From Streptomyces sp. DSM 15324 (GTDB lineage Bacteria > Actinomycetota > Actinomycetes > Streptomycetales > Streptomycetaceae), in assembly GCF_001514285.1 (NCBI RefSeq), contig NZ_KQ949023.1, positions 850,203 to 914,202 on the forward strand: a stretch of DNA of 64,000 nt, read 5' to 3'. Shown here in pieces: positions 36,456-43,638 of the stretch. Position numbers and translations under genes: made by a program. Position 1 is the stretch's first letter. Each line of letters opens with the position of its first letter. Below the pieces are notes generated by a model. It did not search any database. It saw only the letters and a program-made list of their open reading frames with translations, and had not been told where the DNA came from.

Positions 36456-36857
36456 TTACGGCATGACCGCATCCGGCATCACCACATCAGGCATTGCCAC
36501 TTCCGGCATCACCACATCAGGCATCACCACATCCGGCATTGCCACTTCCGGCATTGCCGCATCCAGTGGCGAGGCCTCCGGGAATGTCGTGTCGGACGCC
36601 AGTCGGACGCGGTTCCGGTCGCCCACTAACGCTGCTTCCGTTCGTGACTGAAGTTCCAGCTTGCGAACGATGCTGAATATGTGTGCTCGAACGGTACGTT
36701 GGGCGATTCCGAGCCGGTTTGCCAGGCCTTGGTTGGTCAGACCGTCGGCCAGCAGCAGGAGGACCTCCCGCTCACGCTTCGTGAGCTGGTCCATCCCCTT
36801 CGGCAGGCGATCCACCGGTCGGGTGGATCGGTGGCTGCATAGGGTTCCTGCGCGCAT
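36456..36857 (-). CDS. Small LuxR-type regulator with repetitive tail
   Basis: A 133-residue protein. Residues about 22-85 form a LuxR/GerE DNA-binding domain (LTKREREVLLLLADGLTNQG, then RTVRAHIFSIVRKLELQSRTEA). There is no receiver or ligand domain. The last 33 residues are pentapeptide repeats of the form xVxMP (PEVAMPDVVMPDVVMP and so on) encoded by a 15-bp tandem array, and the protein stops directly after it. The start ATG 36857 has GGAGGG upstream. It is first in the gene order and probably controls the peptide locus. Confidence 0.85.
   Translation of the reverse strand: MRAGTLCSHRSTRPVDRLPKGMDQLTKREREVLLLLADGLTNQGLANRLGIAQRTVRAHIFSIVRKLELQSRTEAALVGDRNRVRLASDTTFPEASPLDAAMPEVAMPDVVMPDVVMPEVAMPDVVMPDAVMP
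36460..36564. repeat. Seven tandem 15-bp repeats at the 3' end of the LuxR-type gene
   Basis: Seven units of the type GGCATCACCACATCC, with variants at a few positions, run head to tail in phase with the reading frame. The 15-bp length preserves frame, so copy number can change without truncating the protein. It is the most A+T-rich repeat in the window. Confidence 0.92.
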
Positions 36858-36892
36858 GAATCCCTCCGTTGTTTTGTTCCCCCTTGGACGAC

Positions 36893-36915
36893 TCGAACAT
36901 AACGCAAAAGTTCGA
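36893..36915. promoter_or_regulatory. Inverted repeat upstream of the LuxR-type gene
   Basis: TCGAAC and GTTCGA form a 6-bp perfect dyad separated by 11 A+T-rich bases, 36 bp before the regulator's start. It is a candidate binding site for the LuxR-type protein or another regulator. A TATGTT -10-like element lies inside the dyad on the minus strand. Confidence 0.45.
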
Positions 36916-37000
36916 TCACGTTCAGGGGAAAGGAGTCGTCGCCGAGGGGTGGGCCGACGCCGTCCGCCCGCAGCCGCGCGACAAGAGGGAGACTGGGGAC

Positions 37001-37228
37001 ATGTGCCGGAGCATCAAGACGCTGCGTCCGCCCGCGTTGCCCGAGCAGGCGACCCCGGAGGACATCCACGCCGCCGCCCTGCAGTACGTCCGCAAGGTGT
37101 CCGGGTTCCGGGCGCCGGCCGCCCACAACAGGGAGGTGTTCGACCACGCCGTGGAGGCGATCGCCGAGGTCACGGCCCAGCTGCTCGGCGGCCTGGAGGT
37201 GCGGGGCGCGGCGAGCCGGGCGTCCTGA
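37001..37228 (+). CDS. DUF2277 small protein
   Basis: A 75-residue cytoplasmic protein with the family signature MCRSIKTLRPP near the N-terminus and AALQYVRKVSGFRAP, as in DUF2277. It is helical with no known function. The ATG at 37001 follows GGGGAC, and upstream in-frame sequence is not conserved-looking. Confidence 0.88.
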   Translation: MCRSIKTLRPPALPEQATPEDIHAAALQYVRKVSGFRAPAAHNREVFDHAVEAIAEVTAQLLGGLEVRGAASRAS

Positions 37229-37250
37229 GAGCTGAGCCCGCATCCGGCGC

Positions 37251-37272
37251 GCGGCCCGTCGTACCGGGCCGC
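37251..37272. terminator. Hairpin between convergent genes
   Basis: GCGGCCCG and CGGGCCGC form an 8-bp stem with a 6-nt loop between the ends of the DUF2277 and DedA genes. It can serve both directions. Confidence 0.65.
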
Positions 37273-37279
37273 AGCCCGG

Positions 37280-37891
37280 CTACGCCGACGGGCGGCGCAT
37301 GACGTACGCCGCTCCCGCGCCCGCCCCGAACAGGGCCAGCACGGAGACCCCCGTGGCCAGCCAGCCGGCGCCCAGCCAGTGTCCGCCGAAGTAGCCGAGG
37401 GCCACGCTGTACGCGGTCCAGGACAGTCCGGCCAGCGCGGACCAGGGCAGGAAGTCACGGGCCCGGCGGTGCGCGGCACCGGCGATCAGGGAGACCACCG
37501 AGCGGCCGGCGGGCGCGAACCGGGCGAGGACGACCAGGGCGCCGCCGCCCCGGGCCAGGGCGTCGCCGAGACGTTCCTGCGCGGTGGTCAGCCGCCGGGA
37601 ACGGGAGATCGCCCGGTCCAGGCGCTCACCGCCCCGCCAGGCCAGCCGGTAGGCGACCAGATCGCCCAGCACGGACGCGGTCGTCGCGGAGAGGATCAGG
37701 GCCAGGATGTCGGGCACCTCGTGCGGCACCCGGCCGGTCGCCGCGCCCGAGCCGGCGGCCGCCGCGGTGGCCGCCGTGATGACCAGCACCCCGCTCGGCA
37801 GGACCGGCAGAAACACGTCCAGCAGGACCGACAGGCCCACCAGCGCGTAGATCCAGGGGCTGCCCAGCAAGGCCCCCACACTCTCGAACAC
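37280..37891 (-). CDS. DedA-family membrane protein
   Basis: A 203-residue DedA/SNARE-associated-type protein, with hydrophobic segments and re-entrant loops. Conserved features include the ASVLGDLVAYRLAWRGGERL region and FAPAGRSVVSLIAGA (the F/R-x3-R-x-G motif). Such proteins are lipid flippases or proton-coupled transporters such as UptA. The GTG at 37891 is chosen because GGGGGAG is 6 nt upstream; an ATG at 37921 in the same frame lacks a ribosome site. Confidence 0.87.
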   Translation of the reverse strand: MFESVGALLGSPWIYALVGLSVLLDVFLPVLPSGVLVITAATAAAAGSGAATGRVPHEVPDILALILSATTASVLGDLVAYRLAWRGGERLDRAISRSRRLTTAQERLGDALARGGGALVVLARFAPAGRSVVSLIAGAAHRRARDFLPWSALAGLSWTAYSVALGYFGGHWLGAGWLATGVSVLALFGAGAGAAYVMRRPSA

Positions 37892-38089
37892 CGTTCGCTC
37901 CCCCGTGACAATGACAGCCATACAGCGTACGCGGGGGAGGTGACAGAAGGGTCACGAGGGGTGTTTGTGTTCGCAGCGCGCATTCACTCCCGGACCCGCT
38001 CGCAGTCCTCGGCGGCCGCGCCTGTGAACACGGGTGCCCTCCCGGTCGTCGTGGCGAGGGCACCCGGCGCACGGCGTTCTGTTACGGGG

Positions 38090-38545
38090 TCAGGCCGTGA
38101 CGGTGGCCTGCTGGGCGGACGGCCCGCGCTTGCCGGGCGAGCGCCTGGTGATCAGCCCGTCCAGGCTCAGCGCGCCGGAGCCGGTGAAGACCAGCAGCAG
38201 GAAGGCCCAGCAGAACATCGCGGAGGGCTCGCCGCCGTTCTCCAGCGGCCACAGGGCCCCCGGCTGGTGCACCTTGAAGTACGCGTACGCCATGGAGCCC
38301 GAGGCCAGGAACGCGGCGGCCCGGGTGCCGAGGCCGATCAGCACCAGGACGCCGCAGACCAGCTGGATCGTGGCCGCGTACCAGCCGGGCCAGGAGCCCG
38401 TTTCGACGGTGCCGCCGTCCGTGCCGACGGCGCCTCCCAGGATGCCGAAGAGGGAGGCGGCGCCGTGGCAGGCGAACAGCAGGCCCACGACGATGCGGAA
38501 CAGCCCTAACGCGTAGGGCTGCGCGGTGTTGAGGCGAGCGGACAT
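38090..38545 (-). CDS. DoxX-family membrane protein
   Basis: A 151-residue protein with four membrane helices (GLFRIVVGLLFACHGAASLF, then QLVCGVLVLIGLGTRAAAF, and so on) matching DoxX. The tail SPGKRGPSAQQATVTA is cytoplasmic. DoxX proteins are linked to redox or thiosulfate metabolism and envelope oxidative stress. An iron-box-like site and an inverted repeat lie in its upstream region, suggesting metal-responsive control. Confidence 0.88.
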   Translation of the reverse strand: MSARLNTAQPYALGLFRIVVGLLFACHGAASLFGILGGAVGTDGGTVETGSWPGWYAATIQLVCGVLVLIGLGTRAAAFLASGSMAYAYFKVHQPGALWPLENGGEPSAMFCWAFLLLVFTGSGALSLDGLITRRSPGKRGPSAQQATVTA

Positions 38546-38578
38546 GGTGGGGGGCGCTCCTTCGGTGTCGGATCGGTG

Positions 38579-38612
38579 GGACCGTCCTGATGGGGCAGGG
38601 GGAGGACGGTCC
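38579..38612. repeat. Inverted repeat GGACCGTCC ... GGACGGTCC (copy 1)
   Basis: Nine-base arms at 38579-38587 and 38604-38612, 16 bp apart, lie in the leader of the DoxX gene, which starts at 38545. The same arm pair recurs at 40615-40650 in front of the FAD-binding protein gene, so the two genes may share a regulator or RNA hairpin. Confidence 0.7.
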
Positions 38613-38643
38613 GTCGGTGGGGCGGCGGTACCGAACGAAAGAT

Positions 38644-38662
38644 CAACGCTAGGCGCACCTAA
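38644..38662 (-). promoter_or_regulatory. DmdR1/DtxR-like iron box candidate upstream of DoxX
   Basis: On the minus strand, TTAGGTGCGCCTAGCGTTG matches about 14 of 19 positions of the actinobacterial iron-box consensus. The left half TTAGGTGxGCCTA is nearly perfect and the right half is degenerate. It overlaps the 3' end of the FAD-binding gene and lies about 100 bp before the DoxX start. Binding is not certain. Confidence 0.4.
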
Positions 38663-40578
38663 TCAATGCTTTCAAGTTCAACATTGAGCCACGACCCGGG
38701 CTCCGTCCGGGGCCCCGACTCCGCCGTCGCCGCACGTAGGACGGCTCTCGCCACCGCGTCCGCGTCCGAAAGCATGACCGAATCCACGCCCGGACGGGCT
38801 CCCGCCGCCGTCACCCAGTGCACCCCCTCCGTGGGCACCCCGAAGGCGAACCGCCTTGTGTGCGGCCTGCCTTGACGGTCTATCAGGTGATAAGGCCGTG
38901 GTGTCACATCCAGTCCGCCGGTGACATGCCCGTCGACCGCGTGGGGCCGGCACCGCCCGGTCTTCAGCAGCCGGGCCAGCAGGACGTCGGCGGTGCGGCG
39001 CAGCTCCGGTTCCGGCAGCCGGGCCTCGACCAGCGTGGTCACCCGGACCGCCGAGCCCGGAACCTCCGGGGAGCGGGCGACCCAGGCCCCGCCCTCCTCG
39101 CGCACCTCCAGGCGCGGGCCGAGCACCTCCACCACGCCCGCCTCGATCAGCGCGGTCAGCTCCTCGATGCGGCGCCGGGGCGGGCCGATGGACAGGAAGG
39201 CGTTGAGCGGGGTGTACCAGCGGTCCAGGTGGTCCCGGCGGGAGGCCCCGGCGAGCCCGCCGTGGTCGACGACCAGCCGCAGCTCGTTGCGCAGATCGCG
39301 CAGCACGTCCAGGGCCGCCTTCAGCGGGCCCGCCACGTTCCCGCGCGCCGCTTCCCGTGCGTCCCGCCGCAGATGGGCCAGCAGCCACTCCCGCCACTGG
39401 CCCGGGTGCGCGAACCGCCGTTCCGCGTACGGCCGTGAGATCCGGTCCCAGCTCCAGCGGTCGCCCTCCGCCACACCGAACGCGTCCAGGACGCGGGCCT
39501 CCTCGGGGTGCCGGTGCGGCACGGCCAGGAAGCGGTCGGCGAACTCCGCCCGGCCCGTCAGGGCCGTGTAGTACACCGTCTCCACCTCCTTGGCCACCAG
39601 CGGCCAGACGTCCGCCAGGAAGTCGGGCGCCTCTCCGGAGTCCGCCCGCTTGCGCAGCCCCGCGATCACCTCCGGCGTCAGCACCAGCGGGAGATGCCGC
39701 CCGTAGGGCCCCTTCGCGTTGTCCCCCCGCGCCTGGTACGGGACCCCGCGCCGCGAGCCGGCGTGGATCCGGGGCTCCCGGCCGGACGGCACGTAGCGCA
39801 GTCCGACCGCGCCCGGGGCGGCCCGCTCCGCCCGGACGAAACGGCCGCCCCGCCCCGTCGTCAGCAGGGCCATGTGGTCGAAGAAGTTGAGGCCCAGGCC
39901 GCGCAGCAGGACCGGTTCGCCGGGGGCGACGGCGGAGAGGTCGACGTCGGCCGGGTTGGCGGGGGCGACATGGCGCAGACCGTGCCGTTCGGCGTAGGCC
40001 GCGTGGCGCTGTTCGGTGCCGTCGGCGACCAGCGGCAGGTGGCCCTGGGCCAGGACGACGGCAGCGAGGCCGAACAGGACCCGGCCGTCGTCGAGGGTGA
40101 GGACCTGACGGCCGTCGGCCGCGTCGTCCAGGCGCACGGCACGGGCCGCGTGCGTCTTCACGCGCACCGAGGGCGGCGCCTCGCGCACGGTCCGCGCGAA
40201 CACCCACTCCAGGTAGCGGCCGTAGTGCGCGCGGGTCGGATACGCGTCCGGGTCCAGCGTGCCGCCCGCCCATTCGTGGAGGCTGGGGCCGGGGCGGATC
40301 GGGCCGGCGCAGTCCACGCTCTCGTCGGTGAACAGCGTCACCTGGGAGGCCACGGTGTTCATCAGCAGCTCGGGCGACTGCGTGGTGCGCCACACCCGGC
40401 CGGGCCCCGGCGGATCGGGGTCGACGACATGGACCGTGAGCCGCACCCCCGGCGGGAGGAGGTCCGGCGCGGACGCGCAGAGACGTTCCAGGACGCTGGT
40501 CCCGCGCGGCCCGGCGCCGACCAGGGCGAGGGAGACGGACACCGTCGGCGCTTGCGCTTCCGCGTTCACTGATGGCAA
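38659..40578 (-). CDS. Large FAD/NAD(P)-binding protein
   Basis: A 639-residue flavoprotein-like protein. The N-terminal Rossmann motif is VSLALVGAGPRGTSVLERL (about 15-33), followed by VHVVDPDPPGPGRVWR and TQSPELLMNTVASQVTLF, typical of the FAD-NAD(P)-binding (PF13454-type) family. A second dinucleotide region appears near VVLAQGHLPLV. The C-terminus is less conserved. Function unknown; relatives occur in siderophore and peptide biosynthesis. The TTG at 40578 has GGGAG 8 nt upstream; the GTG at 40569 is an alternative. Confidence 0.82.
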   Translation of the reverse strand: MPSVNAEAQAPTVSVSLALVGAGPRGTSVLERLCASAPDLLPPGVRLTVHVVDPDPPGPGRVWRTTQSPELLMNTVASQVTLFTDESVDCAGPIRPGPSLHEWAGGTLDPDAYPTRAHYGRYLEWVFARTVREAPPSVRVKTHAARAVRLDDAADGRQVLTLDDGRVLFGLAAVVLAQGHLPLVADGTEQRHAAYAERHGLRHVAPANPADVDLSAVAPGEPVLLRGLGLNFFDHMALLTTGRGGRFVRAERAAPGAVGLRYVPSGREPRIHAGSRRGVPYQARGDNAKGPYGRHLPLVLTPEVIAGLRKRADSGEAPDFLADVWPLVAKEVETVYYTALTGRAEFADRFLAVPHRHPEEARVLDAFGVAEGDRWSWDRISRPYAERRFAHPGQWREWLLAHLRRDAREAARGNVAGPLKAALDVLRDLRNELRLVVDHGGLAGASRRDHLDRWYTPLNAFLSIGPPRRRIEELTALIEAGVVEVLGPRLEVREEGGAWVARSPEVPGSAVRVTTLVEARLPEPELRRTADVLLARLLKTGRCRPHAVDGHVTGGLDVTPRPYHLIDRQGRPHTRRFAFGVPTEGVHWVTAAGARPGVDSVMLSDADAVARAVLRAATAESGPRTEPGSWLNVELESID

Positions 40579-40614
40579 AGGGGTGACTCCCGGGCGTGTG
40601 GGGCGCGATGGAGT

Positions 40615-40650
40615 GGACCGTCCGCGTGCGGTACTGGAGGCGGACGGTCC
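40615..40650. repeat. Inverted repeat GGACCGTCC ... GGACGGTCC (copy 2)
   Basis: Arms GGACCGTCCGC (40615-40625) and GCGGACGGTCC (40640-40650) are 11 bp and perfect, in the leader of the FAD-binding gene. It shares its 9-bp core with the repeat at 38579-38612. The following sequence to 40750 has a further C/G-tract hairpin (TCCCCC ... GGGGGGA) and no gene. Confidence 0.7.
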
Positions 40651-40750
40651 GCCTCATCATGCCTCCCCCAAACTCTTCGAGCACGGGGGGACCCCCACCG
40701 TCACAGAAGCCAACGCGGGCCCCACCAGCCCCAGTTGTCGCGGTTGACCC

Positions 40751-42499
40751 TCATCTGAGGGTCAAGTCGGACTCCTCCACGGTGGTCAACCCGCCCTTCG
40801 CGCGCGCCTGTTCCAGCGTCAGCCGGGCCGAACGGCCGTGCAGGGCCAGGGTCATGAGCTGGTTGCCGAACCAGGGTCCGCCCGTCTTCCGCCAGGAGAC
40901 CGGCGGCCGGGCGCAGCCGCCGTGCCCGGCGAACCGCCGCCCGAGCGCCCGGGCCACCGCGCTCCAGCCGATCCGGAAGCCGACCCGGATCGACAGCGGG
41001 ATCGAGTTGTGCACCGGAGAGCAGGTGAGCTGCAACACCCGCGCGTCCGGGCCGCTGCTGTTGCTGCTGCTGCTGCCGCCGCCGCTGCCGCCGCCCTTGC
41101 CGTTGCTGCTTCCGCCGCTGCCGTCGCCTCGGCCGCCGCTGCCGCTGCCGTCGCCTCGGCCGCCGCCGCTGGTGCCGGGCCACCGCGGCTCGGCCACGTA
41201 CGCGTGGTGCACATCACCGGAGAGGACCAGCACCGTCGCCGGCGCGTCCGGACCCGAGCCGGCCTCGGCGATCAGTTCCGCGAGCGCGGCGAAGGACCCG
41301 GGAAAGGCCGCCCAGTGCTCCAGATCCGCCGCCCGTCGCAGCCGCTCCCCGAACCGCGCCCAGCGCGCACCCCGTTCGCCCCGGCACAGGGCCGCGTCCC
41401 AGGCCTCGGCGTCGTGCACCAGATGCGGCAGCAGCCAGGGCAGCGAGGTGCCGATGAGGAGATGGTCGTAGGAGCCCCGGTCCTGGAGGGCCTGCTCACG
41501 CAGCCACCGGGCCTCCCCGGGGCCGAGCATCGCCCGCGCGCCCTCCTCCAGCACCCGGGCGGCCCGGGTGTCCACCATCAGCAGCCGCACCCGCCCGAAG
41601 TCCCGCCGGTAGCTCCAGCGCACGGACGCCGGGTCGGCGTCGGCACGGCAGGCGAAGGCGCGCAGGACGTCGGTGGCGTCGGGGGTGGCGCGTACGGCGG
41701 CGTAGAGCGGGTCGGCGGCCAGTTCGGCGGGGGAGAGGTTCCCCAGGTGCTGATGGACCCAGTACGACATCAGGCCGCTCAGCAGCCGCTCCCGCCACCA
41801 GGGCGTGGCCCGCAGGTCGGCGAGCCAGGCGGCGGAGGTGTTCCAGTCGTCGATGACGTCGTGGTCGTCGAAGATCATGCAGCTGGGCACGGTGGACAGC
41901 AGCCACCGCACCTCGGGGTCCAGCCAGGACTCGTAGTACAGCCAGGTGTACTCCTCGAAGTCCGCGACCTCGGCGCCGGGCGCGTCCGCGAGGCCCCGGC
42001 GGGCCCGTATGCGCTGCCTGACGGCGTCGGAGACCTCGTCGGCGTACACCTGGTCGCCCAGCAGCAGGAGCGCGTCCGGCCGTTCGGCGGCGGGGTCGGC
42101 GGCGAGCCGGGCGGCCAGGCTGTCCAGGGCGTCGGGGCCGACCGGGTCCTCCGCGCCGGCCGGGGGCGCCGCCCAGCGGCAGGAGCCGAAGGCGACCCGG
42201 ACGGTGCCGCCGCCCCCGGCCGGGGTCCGGATGACGGAGGGCGGGAAGCGGGAGTCGGGCGGCGGCCACACGGTGCGGCCGTCGAGGAGCACCTCGTACG
42301 CCGTCGTCGTCCCCGGCGTCAGACCGCCCACCGGGACCAGGGCGTAGTGATGGCCCGCCACCTGGAAGGTGCGGGCGGTGCCGCCGGCGCCGTCCGCGCA
42401 GCGCACCTCGGCGGCGCACGGACGGCTCGCCTCGACCCAGACGGTCGCGGACGAGGGGTCGGCGTATCTCAGCAGGGGGCCAAGCCGCAGTCCGGCCAC
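40751..42499 (-). CDS. PhoD-like alkaline phosphatase/phosphodiesterase
   Basis: A 582-residue metallophosphatase. An N-terminal beta domain (1 to about 110) precedes the catalytic core with VAFGSCRW, LLLLGDQVYADE, MIFDDHDVIDDWN and VLVLSGDVHHAYVAE, all PhoD-family metal ligands. The start GTG 42499 follows GGAGGAG. There is no signal peptide, unlike secreted PhoD, so this is the cytoplasmic-type branch. A Gly/Ser low-complexity insert (about 40 residues) splits the C-terminal domain. Converges with nothing; the HNH nuclease gene lies upstream on the same strand. Confidence 0.9.
   Translation of the reverse strand: MAGLRLGPLLRYADPSSATVWVEASRPCAAEVRCADGAGGTARTFQVAGHHYALVPVGGLTPGTTTAYEVLLDGRTVWPPPDSRFPPSVIRTPAGGGGTVRVAFGSCRWAAPPAGAEDPVGPDALDSLAARLAADPAAERPDALLLLGDQVYADEVSDAVRQRIRARRGLADAPGAEVADFEEYTWLYYESWLDPEVRWLLSTVPSCMIFDDHDVIDDWNTSAAWLADLRATPWWRERLLSGLMSYWVHQHLGNLSPAELAADPLYAAVRATPDATDVLRAFACRADADPASVRWSYRRDFGRVRLLMVDTRAARVLEEGARAMLGPGEARWLREQALQDRGSYDHLLIGTSLPWLLPHLVHDAEAWDAALCRGERGARWARFGERLRRAADLEHWAAFPGSFAALAELIAEAGSGPDAPATVLVLSGDVHHAYVAEPRWPGTSGGGRGDGSGSGGRGDGSGGSSNGKGGGSGGGSSSSNSSGPDARVLQLTCSPVHNSIPLSIRVGFRIGWSAVARALGRRFAGHGGCARPPVSWRKTGGPWFGNQLMTLALHGRSARLTLEQARAKGGLTTVEESDLTLR
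41050..41172. repeat. Low-complexity Gly/Ser-coding insert in the PhoD-like gene
   Basis: Imperfect repeats of CCGCCGCTGCCG and TCGCCTCGG-type units encode, on the minus strand, GGGRGDGSGSGG-like and GGGSSSSNSSG-like sequence. It begins right after the VHHAYVAEPRWPG metal-site strand and probably forms a flexible surface loop. Confidence 0.85.
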
Positions 42500-42603
42500 G
42501 GGATCACTCTCCTCCGTCGCCCCGTACGGTACGCAGCGACGGAGGAGTGTGGGGAGGGCCCGGCACCGGTCGTCCGGTCGCCGGCCCGCCGCGCGGGCGC
42601 GCG

Positions 42604-43248
42604 TCAGCAGCTCGCGAGGTAGCTGGTGAGCGCGGACTTCTCGGCGGAGTCGACGGACAGGCCGTAGTAGTACTTCACCTGCACCCAGGCGCGCACGTAG
42701 GTGCAGCGGTAGGAGGTGAGGGACGGCATCCACTCGGCCGGGTCCTGGTCGCTCTTCGACTGGTTCACGTTGTCGGTGACGGCGAGGAGCTGCGGGCGCG
42801 TGATGTCGTTGGCGAACGCCTGGCGCTGGGCGGTGGTCCAGGCGCCGGCGCCGGAGTCCCAGGCCTCGGCGAGCGGCACCAGGTGGTCGATGTCCAGGTC
42901 GGAGGCGGCGGTCCAGGTGGCACCGTCGTAGGGGGAGTACCAGCTGCCGCTGGTGGCGGTGCAGGCGGAGTTGGTCACGACGTTCGTACCGTCCCGCTTG
43001 AGGATGTACTCGCGGGTGTTGCAGGTCCCGCTGATGGTGATCCAGGTCGGGAACAGGTCGCGGTTGTAGCCGGTACGGTTCTCGGCCGCGACGGTGAGCG
43101 AGGCGAGGTAGCTGCGGGCGGTGGCCGCGCTGACCGGGGTGGGGAGCGCGGCGGAGGCGGTGGGGGAGTCGAACAGCGCGGCGGAGGCCAGGAGACCGGT
43201 GAGTGCCGCGAGTATGCTCAGGCGTCGACGCGCGTAGAACTTGGGCAT
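42604..43248 (-). CDS. Secreted HNH-family nuclease
   Basis: A 214-residue exported protein. The signal peptide (MPKFYARRRLSILAALTGLL) probably ends near ASA-AL. The HNH/DUF1524-type core reads SDLDIDHLVPLAEAWDSGAG (DHxxPLxEAW) and PQLLAVTDNVNQSKSDQDP (the N-K motif), as in secreted streptomycete nucleases. Cysteine pairs probably form disulfides. The start ATG 43248 has AAGGGAG 7 nt upstream. A role in nutrient DNA degradation is likely. Confidence 0.92.
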   Translation of the reverse strand: MPKFYARRRLSILAALTGLLASAALFDSPTASAALPTPVSAATARSYLASLTVAAENRTGYNRDLFPTWITISGTCNTREYILKRDGTNVVTNSACTATSGSWYSPYDGATWTAASDLDIDHLVPLAEAWDSGAGAWTTAQRQAFANDITRPQLLAVTDNVNQSKSDQDPAEWMPSLTSYRCTYVRAWVQVKYYYGLSVDSAEKSALTSYLASC

Positions 43249-43415
43249 GCGAACTCCCTTGAGGAGCGGGGGTGTTGGGGCGCGGGCGAGGGGAATGCTC
43301 GTCGCGCCGCATTGCGCGGAGATGTGTGCGCGGTAAGAAGTTAGTGACGCGTACATGACATGACAAGGTGCACGGCGAAATGATCTCTGCCGCTTTCTCG
43401 TACACTGGGGGGAGC

Positions 43416-43522
43416 AGAAGGGGAGTAGCTCTTCGCCGGACCGTCGACATACTGCTCAGCTCGTCTGAGCCGGCGCCCGGAGGCAGGCCCGTTCCCGGGC
43501 CGGCCAGCGAGACCTTCGGCAA
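43416..43522 (+). promoter_or_regulatory. yybP-ykoY (manganese) riboswitch
   Basis: The leader of the GDT1-type gene has the two hallmark conserved strands of this class: AAGGGGAGTAG at 43418-43428 at the 5' side and GCGAGACC at 43507-43514 at the 3' side, with a GC-rich hairpin between (GGCCCGTTCCCGGGCC region) and ACATACTGC-like conserved bases. The A-rich tip that senses Mn2+ lies in these strands. The 116 bp between the aptamer and the ATG contain a strong hairpin (CCGTGCCCCACGGCACGG) as a candidate expression platform. The riboswitch turns on exporters of Mn2+ in other bacteria. Confidence 0.8.
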
Positions 43523-43638
43523 AGCAGTGCACATCCGTGCCCCACGGCACGGATGCCGTGTGCTGCCGTGCCGAGGTGTCATTGCTCGCGAAGTGCGCGG
43601 AACTCTCGGTGGGGCAGCCCCCGACCGATTGAGGAACC

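Noticed and set aside
36460..36564. CRISPR-like array
   Set aside because: Units are contiguous 15-mers without spacers and code for a protein tail.
40751..43582. A 943-codon frame joining the PhoD-like protein to upstream sequence
   Set aside because: The upstream part overlaps the HNH nuclease out of frame; GTG 42499 behind GGAGGAG is the PhoD-like start.
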